50,255 nucleotides of DNA from Bacteroidetes bacterium GWA2_40_15. GTDB taxonomy: Bacteria; Bacteroidota; Bacteroidia; Bacteroidales; VadinHA17. The notes beneath the pieces are model-generated. The model saw nothing but the letters and a program-made list of their open reading frames with translations, was not told the DNA's origin and searched no databases. How positions within the stretch are numbered: position 1 is the first letter of the stretch; every line of letters begins with the position of its first letter. The position numbers and the translations under genes were made by a program. Of the stretch, positions 9,856 through 19,247 are shown piece by piece. The stretch is from assembly GCA_001768195.1 (NCBI GenBank), contig MENI01000032.1, positions 22,285 through 72,539 of the forward strand. Direction: 5' to 3'.

Positions 9856-10000
9856 GTCTTAAAAATTCAGTCAAATGTAAAAAAATAATTGAATTAAACA
9901 ACAGGTCCAAAATAATCTGATGATAATTAACAGATTGGATGGAAATTTAAGAACAATTCGAAAAAGCGATTTCAGATGATATATAGAATATTGATATTAC

Positions 10001-10028
10001 GGCTGAGGGCGGAAGGCGGAAGGCGGAT
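10001..10028. repeat. Heptamer tandem array, GGCGGAA type
   Basis: Four consecutive 7-mers: GGCTGAG, GGCGGAA, GGCGGAA, GGCGGAT. It lies 97 bases before the four-helix-bundle gene and is matched in inverted orientation on the gene's other side (10524-10551). Confidence 0.85.
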
Positions 10029-10124
10029 GGGTATAAATGCAGGTTAATTCAATGAAGGTTTGTATCTTGTGTATGTCTTGCTTGTGGAATTACGATATGT
10101 TTCATTATTAAATTCTAAAGTGCC

Positions 10125-10478
10125 ATGGGAAATTTTAAAGAATTGAATGTTTGGAAAAATTCAAAAGATCTGGCTGTTGAAATTTACAGACTTACAGATC
10201 AGGGCAGATTTTGCCATGATTACGGTTTACGCGATCAGATCAGGAGATCATCTGTATCTATCCCTTCAAATATTGCTGAAGGAGATGACCTTGAATCAGA
10301 TAAGCAGAGCATAAAGTATTTTTATTTAGCCAGAGGTTCGCTTGCTGAGCTAAGGACTCAACTTCTCATATCTATGGAGATTGAATATATCTCAAAGGAT
10401 AAATATGATGAGTTGGAAAAAAGGTGTGAAAAGATCAGTGCTATGCTGATTGGACTGATCAGGCATAGGTCTAAATGA
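10125..10478 (+). CDS. Four-helix-bundle protein (S23 / 23S rRNA intervening-sequence family)
   Basis: 117 aa, all-helical. It carries the signature of the TIGR02436/PF05635 family: F.eLnVWknSkdLAveIY near the N-terminus, LRDQIRRSSVSIPSNIAEG (residues about 36-54), YFYLARGSLAELRTQL (about 66-81) and a C-terminal helix with leucines. Members form pentamers of four-helix bundles and are related to Avd of diversity-generating retroelements. Their function outside those elements is unknown. No reverse transcriptase or 23S rRNA gene is nearby. The gene is bracketed by inverted heptamer arrays (10001-10028 and 10524-10551), as is a second family member at 23734. Confidence 0.88.
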   Translation: MGNFKELNVWKNSKDLAVEIYRLTDQGRFCHDYGLRDQIRRSSVSIPSNIAEGDDLESDKQSIKYFYLARGSLAELRTQLLISMEIEYISKDKYDELEKRCEKISAMLIGLIRHRSK

Positions 10479-10486
10479 TGGTTAAA

Positions 10487-10551
10487 GACTGAGGGCTGAA
10501 GGCTGAAGGGAATCTTTTCTACCCTTCCGCCCTCCGCCTTCCGCCCTCCGC
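10487..10551. repeat. Heptamer arrays, GGCTGAA type and inverted CYTCCGC type
   Basis: Three 7-mers GACTGAG, GGCTGAA, GGCTGAA (10487-10507) are followed by four 7-mers CTTCCGC, CCTCCGC, CTTCCGC, CCTCCGC (10524-10551). The second set is the reverse complement of the array at 10001. The two sets can also pair with each other as a hairpin after the four-helix-bundle gene. Confidence 0.85.
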
Positions 10552-10569
10552 CTTTTCTGTTATTTGCTG

Positions 10570-13500
10570 TTATTCATTCTTCAGAAGTTCAAACTCCTCA
10601 AAAAGCCCGTAATCGAGAAAACTATAATCCTTACCGGAGGGATATTTTTCTATATTCCGCCATGTCCATGGTGTAACAAAACCGGGATTGGGTTTTGAAT
10701 GATGAGGTCCCAGAAGGTTACGAAGACTTCCTATTACTTTTACCTCAATTTTGTTCATCCCCGGTTTAATCAGATTAGTTACATCACTGCTGTATGGAGG
10801 AAATGCTATAGGGTCCGCCTTTTTACCGTTTACATAAACCTCAGCCACAGTTCCTGCCCATCTGTTTAGACTGACAGACCATTCCCCCTCAGCTTTTTCT
10901 ATACTGTACTCCCTGCTGTAACTTACTCCCCATGAGTAGAAAGGCATCTCCTGTTCTTTCCAGCTGTCCATTGTAAAAACGCCTGTCGGTTTCTTGATTA
11001 TCCACCCTTTTTCACCCGGGATAACGGAGAATTCTCCTGTTATAAATACAGGCTCAACTTCAGCATGTATGTTCATTGGAGAAGTTTTAAGTGTAATGGT
11101 ATTCTTTCCCTGTTTAACAAGTTCCCCAATTCTGAAAACCCTCAGAGACCTGTCAAGCCACCATTCTTCTTTTTCGGGTTTTACTTCAGTACCATTAACC
11201 ATTACAGTCCAGAGCCAGGGACGTTCAATAACCGCTTTCAAATTTTTGACATCGAATTTATCCCTTATAATAAAATGGTATGATGCAGTAAATCCGGTAC
11301 TCAATCCGAATGTATCCCTGTCAATAATATTTGTTTTGAACTGAACCGAAGTGTTCCATGGATTTCCATTTTTAAAACCATGATGTTTAAAGATGGTATC
11401 AGCTGCATTAAAAGTGTGGAGATCCTTAACATTAACATTACCAAGATCAATGTCGCAGAAATCAATCATTAGCACGTTCTCCCTTTCTCTGGTGATTACA
11501 ACCGGAAATGGCGAAATAGCCCATGTTGTTTGTGACGGTTTTACAGGGGCTACAAAATTTTTACCCTCTTCAGGAATAAACAGCATCAGGCTTCCGGCAG
11601 GGGGAATGGAATATGAGAGTCTTAATTTTTCACCATCACTATCAAAGGGGTAACCATAGATTTCCCCGGTCAGAGTATTCATTTCAGCTGCTTCGGCTCC
11701 CGTAACTGTCAGACTGCCATTAACATCCGATTCAAGATCCGAATTGACAAGGAATATAAGCTGTCCATCAGCCAGTTTACGGCAATGGTGGTATAAAGCT
11801 CCACCATCCGTTAACTCAAATGTCAGATCCACATTCCGGAAGTACTTTGAAATCGTTTCAGGAGTAAGCTGATCAAGTATGATTATTTTCTCTGAATCAG
11901 TTGCAAAGAACTTTTTTACCTCATCATTCCGGGATCCGTCAATAAGAGACGGTACAGAAAATGCAACCAAAGTTCCTCCTGTTTTTACAAATTTCTTTAA
12001 AAGTACAAATGTTGAAAGATCAAGGTTTTCTGTATGGGGAGGAATGACGACTCTTGAATAGGACCCCTGACCTATGTTGAGTTTCCCCTTTGAAACACTG
12101 CCAATATCTTTCATGATATTTTCAGATCCCAGGTCGTATTCAACCTGCCTTTTTTCAAGTGTTGTAATAAATGACTGGAAGGCTTGTCCTATCTCCTTGA
12201 CTTTCGGATTTTGATTTACGTATGAATCATACAGCCAGGTGGTTGTTGAAGGTTCAAGTACAAGGATGTCGTTTATTTGCCTGCCTGCTGAAAGAGCAAG
12301 GGAGAGTCGTGCATAATGGTCATTTATATATTTGTAATTGTTCCACCATGGCTCGTGATAATCGAAGGAGGGAGGGTAATCATATTTTCTGGCTCCTGCC
12401 ATGGTGAAGTAGGTTAGGTGCTGATTGAGAAAATTTACTCCCAGGGCATATTCCCAGTCTCCATTTCTTTTCATGTCGGTGAATGTAAGATCCCAGCCTG
12501 ATCCTCCGTAAGTCTCGCTTAACTTTCTCTGCCTGCCTGTCTGGTTTGCAGCGCTTGCCAGTTCTTTTACCGCCCTTACATTGCCAAATTGTGCATGAGA
12601 CGAAGAATCATTCCACTGGTTAAACAGCATGTCGATGGCAGGCATCTGGTGCCAGGCGTACATTGCCATATTATCACCGCCAAGCTTCATATTGGGCCAT
12701 TCATGTTCCCAGTAATGGCCGGTGAATTTAAGATTCTTCCCCTCGCAATATTCATAGTATGGTTTTGCCCACCTGTCGATGAAAAGCTGAAGGAGGGTCT
12801 GAGTATAGTTATGTCTTACTTTTTTCCAGTCGCCGGTCTCTTCAAAGAGTGACGGAAGATGAACTTTGAGATCATAACCCCATCGTTCCATAAAAACCTC
12901 AAAGATATCGGGTGTCCATCTTATGCCTCCCGGTGATTCTATCTGAGGTTCATCGGTAAAAATACCCGGAACTGTCTTGCCAAATTCGGAACCTATATTT
13001 TTTTCATAACCAGTCATTGTTATTTCAAGAAACTTCCGGGTAACGCCGGGCAGGAGAAGATCAACATAATTGAAGCCTCCGTACCAGTCTGATTTTCCGT
13101 TATAGGTTTTTGAAAACAGGAGATAGCTTCCCTTGTTTTCCTTTTCTGTTGAAAGAGAGGTGGTGATATCTGTGAATATCCCATTTTCCTCTTTAAGACA
13201 GAGATAATATTTTTCACAGGTGTCAGGAAGTGTTTCAAGCCTAGTCATTACAAGCCCCTGACCCTGGTTAAATGATTCCGGCATCTGGTCGGGCACATGA
13301 CCTCCGGCGAAACCGCTCGGATAAGAGTTTTCATCATAGATCCAGATATTCATTCCCAGCTCCTTACCCCTTTCCACCGTATACCTGTACAGATCGAACC
13401 ACTCTTCCGAAAGGTATTCGGTGACCAGTCCAGGTCTTGGATGAACAAAGGGCTGTAATATTCCCTGCTCCTTAAAGCTTACAAGGAAGTTATTGATTTC

Positions 13501-13701
13501 CTCCTTTGTTATCTTCTCATTCCATACAAAGAGAGGACCCGAGGCATATTCAGCCGGGGGTTCGTTGAATTGAGATGAAAGGGTGGTAAAGTCAGGAACC
13601 TTGACTTCATTGGGTAACTGATTTTTGCAACTGTTTGATAAAAAGGCAAGAAAAATCAATACAGCGATTATAAAGGGTTGTCTTATTCCGGATGGTTTCA
13701 T
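10570..13701 (-). CDS. GH106-like glycoside hydrolase lipoprotein
   Basis: Large exported glycosidase, 1043 aa, resembling the alpha-L-rhamnosidase GH106 family and its unassigned relatives. N-terminal signal with a plausible lipid Cys25 (FLSNSC). Catalytic TIM-barrel part about 50-480 contains WIYDENSYPSGFAGG, GIFTDEPQIESP (Glu251) and KLSETYGGSGWDLT (Glu396), candidate acid/base residues. A flavodoxin-like or accessory domain follows about 480-730 (DILVLEPSTTTWLY; TGGTLVAFSVPS). The C-terminal 300 residues contain two galactose-binding-like beta-sandwiches (GLSTGFTASYHFIIRD; WSVSLNRWAGTVAEVYVNGK). It is co-oriented with the sulfatase gene 136 bases upstream, which suggests attack on a sulfated rhamnose- or deoxysugar-containing glycan. 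Substrate assignment is inference. Confidence 0.72.
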   Translation of the reverse strand: MKPSGIRQPFIIAVLIFLAFLSNSCKNQLPNEVKVPDFTTLSSQFNEPPAEYASGPLFVWNEKITKEEINNFLVSFKEQGILQPFVHPRPGLVTEYLSEEWFDLYRYTVERGKELGMNIWIYDENSYPSGFAGGHVPDQMPESFNQGQGLVMTRLETLPDTCEKYYLCLKEENGIFTDITTSLSTEKENKGSYLLFSKTYNGKSDWYGGFNYVDLLLPGVTRKFLEITMTGYEKNIGSEFGKTVPGIFTDEPQIESPGGIRWTPDIFEVFMERWGYDLKVHLPSLFEETGDWKKVRHNYTQTLLQLFIDRWAKPYYEYCEGKNLKFTGHYWEHEWPNMKLGGDNMAMYAWHQMPAIDMLFNQWNDSSSHAQFGNVRAVKELASAANQTGRQRKLSETYGGSGWDLTFTDMKRNGDWEYALGVNFLNQHLTYFTMAGARKYDYPPSFDYHEPWWNNYKYINDHYARLSLALSAGRQINDILVLEPSTTTWLYDSYVNQNPKVKEIGQAFQSFITTLEKRQVEYDLGSENIMKDIGSVSKGKLNIGQGSYSRVVIPPHTENLDLSTFVLLKKFVKTGGTLVAFSVPSLIDGSRNDEVKKFFATDSEKIIILDQLTPETISKYFRNVDLTFELTDGGALYHHCRKLADGQLIFLVNSDLESDVNGSLTVTGAEAAEMNTLTGEIYGYPFDSDGEKLRLSYSIPPAGSLMLFIPEEGKNFVAPVKPSQTTWAISPFPVVITRERENVLMIDFCDIDLGNVNVKDLHTFNAADTIFKHHGFKNGNPWNTSVQFKTNIIDRDTFGLSTGFTASYHFIIRDKFDVKNLKAVIERPWLWTVMVNGTEVKPEKEEWWLDRSLRVFRIGELVKQGKNTITLKTSPMNIHAEVEPVFITGEFSVIPGEKGWIIKKPTGVFTMDSWKEQEMPFYSWGVSYSREYSIEKAEGEWSVSLNRWAGTVAEVYVNGKKADPIAFPPYSSDVTNLIKPGMNKIEVKVIGSLRNLLGPHHSKPNPGFVTPWTWRNIEKYPSGKDYSFLDYGLFEEFELLKNE

Positions 13702-13760
13702 AGTATCTGATTTAAGATTATGAAGCTAAAAGAATTTCCGGAAGAATACAAATCCATGAA

Positions 13761-13831
13761 AGCGAAGTTGCAAACTTCGCTTAGCTGAGACCTGGCTTGG
13801 GACCTGGCTTGGCGAAGTCTGTGACTTCGCC
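13761..13831. repeat. Two GCGAAGT palindromes and a 12-bp direct repeat
   Basis: Hairpin AGCGAAGTT-3-AACTTCGCT (13761-13781) and hairpin GGCGAAGTC-3-GACTTCGCC (13811-13831), separated by two tandem copies of GACCTGGCTTGG (13789-13812). A third copy of the palindrome lies at 26996. It looks like a REP-type dispersed palindrome. There is no T-run, so it is not an ordinary terminator. Confidence 0.8.
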
Positions 13832-13837
13832 GGAATC

Positions 13838-15433
13838 TTAAAATCCTTCGGTTTCGAAATCGGTTGAATCAACCCATCCTGCAGCTTTCCTGCTGATCTC
13901 ACCTCTCATAAACCTGGTATAAAAATCTTTTGTCCGGCTGTCAGCATAAGGATAATAATCGAAAATATCTCCTTTACCATTCATTCTGGGATCATCTTGT
14001 TGCAATAGCTCGTCAAAGAGATGGTTGTTCAGTCTTCTTTTTACAGTATTATAACCCGGATCGTTTGCAAGATTGATCAGGCATTCCGGATCGCTGCCAA
14101 TATTGTAAAGCTCCTCGCCAACCCTTTTACCGAAGTTAAGTTTCCAGTATTCAGATGATATTCCGGTTCTCCTGAGGTTAAGTATCAGTGATTTTGTCGG
14201 ACTGCCGTCACAATTCAGATACCCTGTTTCAGGATTCCCTGCAGGCCACCTTTCAGGCTGGTAGTTTCTAAGGTATAGAAATCCTTCCTTAATAATTCCC
14301 CTTATGGGATATCCGGCATCACCGGGACGTCCGATATCATGACGTTCTTTTCCGATAAGTACATGATCCCGTTTATTGTCTGTAATACCTTTCTTTCTGC
14401 TTTTAAAAATATTGGAGAAGCTTTTTCCCTGCATAGCATGCATCCCCGACTCAGACTCCTTAATACCTGCAACATCGAGAAATGTAGGTGCGAAATCAGT
14501 GAAGCTTATGCAATCATAGATCTCTCTTTCCGGATTTTTTATCCCTTTTTTCCACATTACAGCCAGGGGCAAATGGTTTGAATATTCATAGGCCTGCCCT
14601 TTTACCCGGGGAAATGGCATCCCATTATCTGCAGTAACAATAACTATGGTATTTTCCAGTTCACCTCTTTTTTCAAGTACCTCAAGCATCTTAACAAGAT
14701 GGTTATCAAAATGTTCTATTTCAAAAGCATAGTCAAGAAGGTCATTCCTGACTTTCTCATCATCTGGCCAGAATTTTGGTACAGTATTTATTTCGTCAGT
14801 GCTTTTTCCTCCCTTGCTGGCACCGGATCCATATTCGTAACCTCTGTGAGGTTCAAAAGATCCATACCAGAAGCAGAATGGGCTGTTGTCTGTTCTTGAG
14901 TCCAGAAATTCCTCAAAGTTTCCGGCATAGTCAATATCCGATATGCCGGTGGCGGGCGGAGAGAGTCGTTTAGAGCTGAATTCTTTTCCGGTTAATAATC
15001 GTGGATTTCCCAGACTGTCATCAGCAATCCCAGGAGCCCATCCTTTTGCAGTATATCCTGTAAAATATCCGTTTTCACTCAGCGATTCCATAAAGGACTT
15101 GAATTTTGAAGGGAAAAAGGGTACGTGATTGGCTCCCTCCTCAAGCTGCCAGCTGTTCAATCCTGTCAGAAAGCATGCCCTTGATGGTGATGATTTTGCA
15201 TTGGGGGTATAGGCGTTTCTGAAAAGGATACCATTTGCTGCAACCCTGTCAAAACCGGGTGTTTTCACCCAGCTGGTTCCATAAGCTCCCATATGAGGAT
15301 ATGAGATGTCGTCGCCCATAACTATCAGTATGTTTGGCCGGTCATTGGCAGGTTTCTCCTGGGACCCTCTCTGGCAATTTGTTAACAGCCATGGTGAAAT
15401 GATCAATGTAGCTTTTGCAAAAACTGTTTTCAT
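13838..15433 (-). CDS. Ser-type sulfatase, lipoprotein-like
   Basis: Sulfatase of the alkaline-phosphatase fold, 531 aa, hydrolysing sulfate esters from glycans in the periplasm or on the cell surface. Signal region about 1-19 with a plausible lipid Cys20 (LLTNC). Metal ligands Asp41/Asp42 ([12 protein letters not shown]). Catalytic motif [11 protein letters not shown] with Ser81 in the formylglycine position, so an anaerobic radical-SAM maturase (anSME) is needed rather than FGE. A second metal site is TADNGMPF, with [10 protein letters not shown] further on. Length is normal for the family. It is co-oriented with the hydrolase downstream and the TonB receptor upstream. No maturase gene is in the window. 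Exact substrate unknown. Confidence 0.88.
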   Translation of the reverse strand: MKTVFAKATLIISPWLLTNCQRGSQEKPANDRPNILIVMGDDISYPHMGAYGTSWVKTPGFDRVAANGILFRNAYTPNAKSSPSRACFLTGLNSWQLEEGANHVPFFPSKFKSFMESLSENGYFTGYTAKGWAPGIADDSLGNPRLLTGKEFSSKRLSPPATGISDIDYAGNFEEFLDSRTDNSPFCFWYGSFEPHRGYEYGSGASKGGKSTDEINTVPKFWPDDEKVRNDLLDYAFEIEHFDNHLVKMLEVLEKRGELENTIVIVTADNGMPFPRVKGQAYEYSNHLPLAVMWKKGIKNPEREIYDCISFTDFAPTFLDVAGIKESESGMHAMQGKSFSNIFKSRKKGITDNKRDHVLIGKERHDIGRPGDAGYPIRGIIKEGFLYLRNYQPERWPAGNPETGYLNCDGSPTKSLILNLRRTGISSEYWKLNFGKRVGEELYNIGSDPECLINLANDPGYNTVKRRLNNHLFDELLQQDDPRMNGKGDIFDYYPYADSRTKDFYTRFMRGEISRKAAGWVDSTDFETEGF

Positions 15434-15442
15434 GATTATTTA

Positions 15443-15555
15443 TGTTTTTCTGTTTTTCTGTTTTTCTGTTTTTCTGTTTATTACTTTCCTACTCACTCCG
15501 TGCGACTCCGTGGTTACAACTTATTTTATTATTTTAACACGGAGTTACGCGGAGT
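15443..15555. repeat. 8-bp tandem array and imperfect ACTCCGTG inverted repeat
   Basis: Four full copies and a partial copy of TGTTTTTC (15443-15480) abut the sulfatase start. Next comes an imperfect inverted repeat, ACTCCGTG...ACTCCGTGGTT (15495-15515) against AACACGGAGT...CGGAGT (15536-15555). The insertion-type repeat fills the whole gap between the sulfatase and the TonB receptor. Confidence 0.75.
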
Positions 15556-15576
15556 TTTCACTGAGTTTCACGGAAT

Positions 15577-17823
15577 TCAAAATTCACCGGACAATCTCAG
15601 GCTCACATTTCTGTGAGGCTGAATGTCACCAGGACGTCCCATATATTCAGTATTTAACGCGTTTTTTATTGCCACCGAAGCAGTAATGATTTTACTGATC
15701 TTATAACCAATAATCTCATCTATCAGCAGGTAACCTGTGTTATGGTCCTGCCAGTAATCATAAAATCCCGGAAGTATTTGCTCACGTGTCATTTCATTAA
15801 GAAAAACATCATCAATATTCAGGATTTTTGATTTGAAATACACCAGGAAATTGAATTGAAATTTCTTGTAAAAGGTATTGGATTCAAGCTTAAGCGAATG
15901 TTTTCTCCTGTACTTAAGATATGTGTCTGTGTTGCTGTTTGAAGCCGGGTTGAATTCAACCGGGTAGATATATGTATACCCGCCACTTAATATTGTATTC
16001 ATATTGCCGGAGGAAAAATTCAGAGAGAATTCAGTTTCAAATCCATATACCTTTGACTGTTCTACATTTGTAGCCTGGAATCCGAAGTCGAATAATCCTG
16101 TTACAGGATCAGGATAGTTGCTGAATACGTATTCAATCATATCACTGTTCTTTGACATGAATATCGAGAGATCTGCCTGTCCGGTTGTTTTACCAAGTTT
16201 GACTCCCTGCTTAATACCGATTTCGGTACTCCATCCCGATTCGGCATCGACATAGGGATTAGGGAATATTTTTACTGATCCCAGGGTAGTTGAAGCATAT
16301 TTTTCAGCTATTGAGGGATACCTGTATCCCTGTCCGAATGATCCTCTTATAAAGGTATATTCCGCTGCCTGCCAGTTAATTCCCGTTCTGAATACCGGCA
16401 CGATCCTGTCGTTCTTTTTATCCAGAGAATTCTGTTCCACTCTTAATCCTGCAACCAGCTTCAGCCTATGAAAAGGATTTACTTCAAACTGAGAAAATCC
16501 TGCAAAATTCATCCCTTCATGGTCGCCATAGAAATTTGAACGGACATTACTGTAAGTTTCGGCTGCCCCGGCTGTGATGGATAATAAATCCGATATTCTG
16601 AATGAACCCTGGTATTCAGCATACAATGAATATGCATTGGAGTTGTTATTTATTCTCACCGGAAACCTGTTGTCAGATAACTGGAACCTTGCCCTTATAT
16701 CATGCCTGAAGCGGTCTGACTTATCGAACGAAAGATATGGATCAACTGCCATAAATGTTCCGGTGAGCTCTGAAACACTTGAAGTATCCTGTTTCAATGC
16801 TCCGTATTCAGCATCCTCCCACAGAATGAAATCGGTCTTACGGGTAATCCCTGAACTTATGTTCAAACCATAAGCTAAACCCTTTATTTTTTCATTACGA
16901 TGTTTAAACCTGAAACTTAGTCTTGCCAGCTTTTCGTCATTATACTTCCTGTAACTATTATCGGAGAGAAGGGTAAGACCAATACCTATATCGTTATGCC
17001 CTAATTTCCTGAGGTGAGAGAATGAAGCTGATGAAAATATTCTTGATGTGTTCCACCATTTCCAGCTACTGTTTTGAGGTTTGCCGAACATTCCGGTCTC
17101 AGCATAGAACCTGGTCTCTGGATGACTTGTTGCATCAGCTGTGCGGAAATTAATTATTCCATTCAGGGCTGATGACCCGTAAAGAACAGATGAGGCTCCT
17201 TTAATTATTTCAATCTGCTCAATATTTTCCAGGGGAAGGAACTGCCATTTTATGTTGCCTGCATCAGGAGAAACGACAGGCAATCCGTCTATCAGAGCCA
17301 GCACACGGCTGCCAACACCATAGCTGAATCCGCTTCCGCCTCTTATTGAGGCCTGTCCGTCAAGTACTTCGATGCTCGATGATTTGGTGATCAGCTCCTG
17401 GGCATCGGTAATATGGTTTTTCAGGAAATCAGATGATTTAAGGATATCCATCGATACGGTAAGCTCTGCTACTCTCCTTTCTGTCCTGTCGGCGCTTACC
17501 ACTATCTGATCTAACTCTTTGATATCCATATCCATTGCTATATCCAGCCTCGTTGTATCTGTTATTATATTAACAGTTCTCTTCTCAGATTTATAGCCAA
17601 TGAACTGGAAGATAATACCAATAGTATCACTACCCGCTTTGAATGAATAGAAGCCATTTTCATCGGTCACCGTTCCACGGTTATCATTGCTTATGATATA
17701 CACGCTATGAATTGATTCTCCTGTATGACTGTCATAAACCCTTCCTTCTATAACTCCCTGGCTAATGGCACTATTCAGAAAGGAGGTGATAATTAATGCA
17801 GCAAGCGGGAAGTAGTATCGCAT
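15577..17823 (-). CDS. TonB-dependent outer-membrane receptor
   Basis: 748 aa siderophore/vitamin-type receptor. Signal peptide about 1-21 (SFLNSAISQ), short carboxypeptidase-regulatory-like domain about 23-100, plug about 105-230 (VLALIDGLPVVSPDAGNIKWQFLPL; IEIIKGASSVLYGSSALNGIINF), barrel to the C-terminal NVSLRLSGEF. The compact size and clear plug motif resemble BtuB/FecA-type receptors more than SusC. The start codon overlaps the stop of the preceding small lipoprotein gene by one base (TAATG), so the two are translationally coupled. No SusD homologue and no cobalamin riboswitch were seen. Ligand unknown. Confidence 0.88.
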   Translation of the reverse strand: MRYYFPLAALIITSFLNSAISQGVIEGRVYDSHTGESIHSVYIISNDNRGTVTDENGFYSFKAGSDTIGIIFQFIGYKSEKRTVNIITDTTRLDIAMDMDIKELDQIVVSADRTERRVAELTVSMDILKSSDFLKNHITDAQELITKSSSIEVLDGQASIRGGSGFSYGVGSRVLALIDGLPVVSPDAGNIKWQFLPLENIEQIEIIKGASSVLYGSSALNGIINFRTADATSHPETRFYAETGMFGKPQNSSWKWWNTSRIFSSASFSHLRKLGHNDIGIGLTLLSDNSYRKYNDEKLARLSFRFKHRNEKIKGLAYGLNISSGITRKTDFILWEDAEYGALKQDTSSVSELTGTFMAVDPYLSFDKSDRFRHDIRARFQLSDNRFPVRINNNSNAYSLYAEYQGSFRISDLLSITAGAAETYSNVRSNFYGDHEGMNFAGFSQFEVNPFHRLKLVAGLRVEQNSLDKKNDRIVPVFRTGINWQAAEYTFIRGSFGQGYRYPSIAEKYASTTLGSVKIFPNPYVDAESGWSTEIGIKQGVKLGKTTGQADLSIFMSKNSDMIEYVFSNYPDPVTGLFDFGFQATNVEQSKVYGFETEFSLNFSSGNMNTILSGGYTYIYPVEFNPASNSNTDTYLKYRRKHSLKLESNTFYKKFQFNFLVYFKSKILNIDDVFLNEMTREQILPGFYDYWQDHNTGYLLIDEIIGYKISKIITASVAIKNALNTEYMGRPGDIQPHRNVSLRLSGEF

Positions 17824-18230
17824 TATTTTGCCTTAAAAGTCATCCTTATTTTTATTGGAATTCCTGTAACTATGTTTGGGAAGCTGGTCGTTATTTTCAG
17901 AGACGATGCCGTTAATTCAGCAATCTGGGTGGTAAGAGGGATTGGAAGGGAATCAGTTTCAATAACTATCTGGGTCTCATCGTATGCAAATCTCCATGTC
18001 CCCTCATAGATGCCGAAGTACCCGGTACCGTCTTTATTGAATTTGGCATCTCCCTTGAAATCTTCAAGGAACCCGCCGGGCCCGCTGGCGTCAGCACCGT
18101 TTGCCAGGAGGCTGTCACTGGACCATGTTGGAGTGGTCAGCAGCTTAAATCTCTCAGATTCAGCGTCTTTATTGCAGGAAAATGTTGTAAATAATACTGC
18201 AAATATGAATAATAATGTAAGATTTTTCAT
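17823..18230 (-). CDS. Small lipoprotein, lipocalin-like
   Basis: 135 aa with lipoprotein signal (lipid Cys19 in FTTFSC, followed by NKDAES). The mature part is beta-rich with W-x(3)-G-like patterning (TPTWSSDSLLAN, GTGYFGIYEGTWRFAYDETQIVIETD), typical of the small lipocalin-like families of Bacteroidota, but the exact family is not certain. It overlaps the TonB receptor start by one base and is surely co-expressed with it. A ligand-capturing partner role is an inference. Confidence 0.7.
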   Translation of the reverse strand: MKNLTLLFIFAVLFTTFSCNKDAESERFKLLTTPTWSSDSLLANGADASGPGGFLEDFKGDAKFNKDGTGYFGIYEGTWRFAYDETQIVIETDSLPIPLTTQIAELTASSLKITTSFPNIVTGIPIKIRMTFKAK

Positions 18231-18300
18231 GGTAGCAGTTTTTAGATAAAACTATAATTCAAAGATATGAAACTATCTTATAAGTTCCACCTTTGAATGC

Positions 18301-18350
18301 TCATGAACTCACCCCCGGCCCCTCTCTGCTCCGCAAAGAGGGGTGACTTC
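18301..18350. repeat. Solo end of a gaactcaccccc (MITE-like) repeat
   Basis: TCATGAACTCACCCCC (18301-18316) matches the termini of the longer elements at 19248 and 39219. It is followed by a CCCCTCTCTG...CAAAGAGGGG hairpin, and no opposite terminus is found. It appears truncated. Confidence 0.65.
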
Positions 18351-18393
18351 AGGAGTAAATAGTTATCTGGTCATTGTCTTTGGCTACTGACCA

Positions 18394-18414
18394 GTCGCCT
18401 GTCGCCTGTCGCCC
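18394..18414. repeat. Heptamer tandem array, GTCGCCT type
   Basis: Three 7-mers GTCGCCT, GTCGCCT, GTCGCCC that end eight bases before the DUF1080 gene's stop codon. Confidence 0.75.
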
Positions 18415-18421
18415 GTAACCT

Positions 18422-19159
18422 TTATCTTATCTCCCTTATCTTTATATTCTTAAATGAAACTGCATCCCCGTGTTCCTGCAGCAGAATCCTGCCTTCGATC
18501 GTTTCTCCGAATCCACTTATATCCCTGAATTTACTTTTTGAGACGATCTCTTTCCACTCAGGAGTGCCCCTGTAGTACTCAACAGTCATCTGTCCGTTAA
18601 GCCAGTGCTCAATATGATTGCCTTTTGCAACGATCCTTGCGGTATTCCATTGGTCAGGACCATTATCCTTTACATTTGCAGGCGGGATAAGATCATAGAG
18701 ACATGCAAGTTTATGGTTGCCGCTTAAACCTGCTTTTGCATCGGGATGCAGGTTATCATCCAATATCTGGTATTCGCAGCCGATTGATCTCAGCGCTCCT
18801 TCATTAATTTCAGTATCAACAAAGTATTTAATTCCGCTGTTTGATCCGGGTTTGTAGTTGAAGTCAACAGAGAGTTCAAAATCTTTAAATTTTCCTGTTG
18901 TGACAATATCGCCGCCACCACTTTCTCCTTTAGCTTCAGGATTAGTGAACAACACGCCATCCTTTATTTCCCAGCCACTCACAGGGAAACTCCCTGTTTT
19001 TGCATTCATCCAGCCTGCCGGTGTTTTACCGTCAAAGAGGAGCTGCCATCCATCTGTGCGCTCCGTCTGAGTTAAGGTATTGTCAGCCTGTTTGTCTGCA
19101 GTGCAGTTCTGTAGAACAGATATAACTACTGCAGCAAGAATGATACTTTCTTTTTTCAT
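18422..19159 (-). CDS. DUF1080 (3-keto-disaccharide hydrolase-like) lipoprotein
   Basis: 245 aa, one DUF1080/PF06439 domain preceded by a lipoprotein signal (lipid Cys19 in VLQNC). Family landmarks: GWQLLFDGKTPAGWMN, GWEIKDGVLFTNP, FKDFELSVDFNYKPGSNSGIKYFV, GCEYQILDD, WNTARIVAKGNHIEHWLNG and the ending FKNIKIREI. The fold is a concanavalin-like beta-sandwich. Some relatives cleave 3-keto-glycosides made by Gfo/Idh-type dehydrogenases. No such oxidoreductase is nearby, so the activity here is open. It stands at the upstream end of the minus-strand hydrolase/sulfatase/TonB series, separated by a repeat-filled gap. Confidence 0.85.
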   Translation of the reverse strand: MKKESIILAAVVISVLQNCTADKQADNTLTQTERTDGWQLLFDGKTPAGWMNAKTGSFPVSGWEIKDGVLFTNPEAKGESGGGDIVTTGKFKDFELSVDFNYKPGSNSGIKYFVDTEINEGALRSIGCEYQILDDNLHPDAKAGLSGNHKLACLYDLIPPANVKDNGPDQWNTARIVAKGNHIEHWLNGQMTVEYYRGTPEWKEIVSKSKFRDISGFGETIEGRILLQEHGDAVSFKNIKIREIR

Positions 19160-19247
19160 TATGTATACTATTTCAGGTTAAATGAGTATTTGGGAATTAT
19201 TAATATTAATTATATTTCGCATACGAGCCTCCCATTTCACACTATTT

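Noticed and set aside
10125-10478. Diversity-generating retroelement (Avd-like gene)
   Set aside because: No reverse transcriptase, template repeat or variable repeat found near either four-helix-bundle gene.
18231-18421. Cobalamin riboswitch before the small lipoprotein/TonB receptor pair
   Set aside because: The gap is short and filled with dispersed repeats; no B12-box-like sequence seen.
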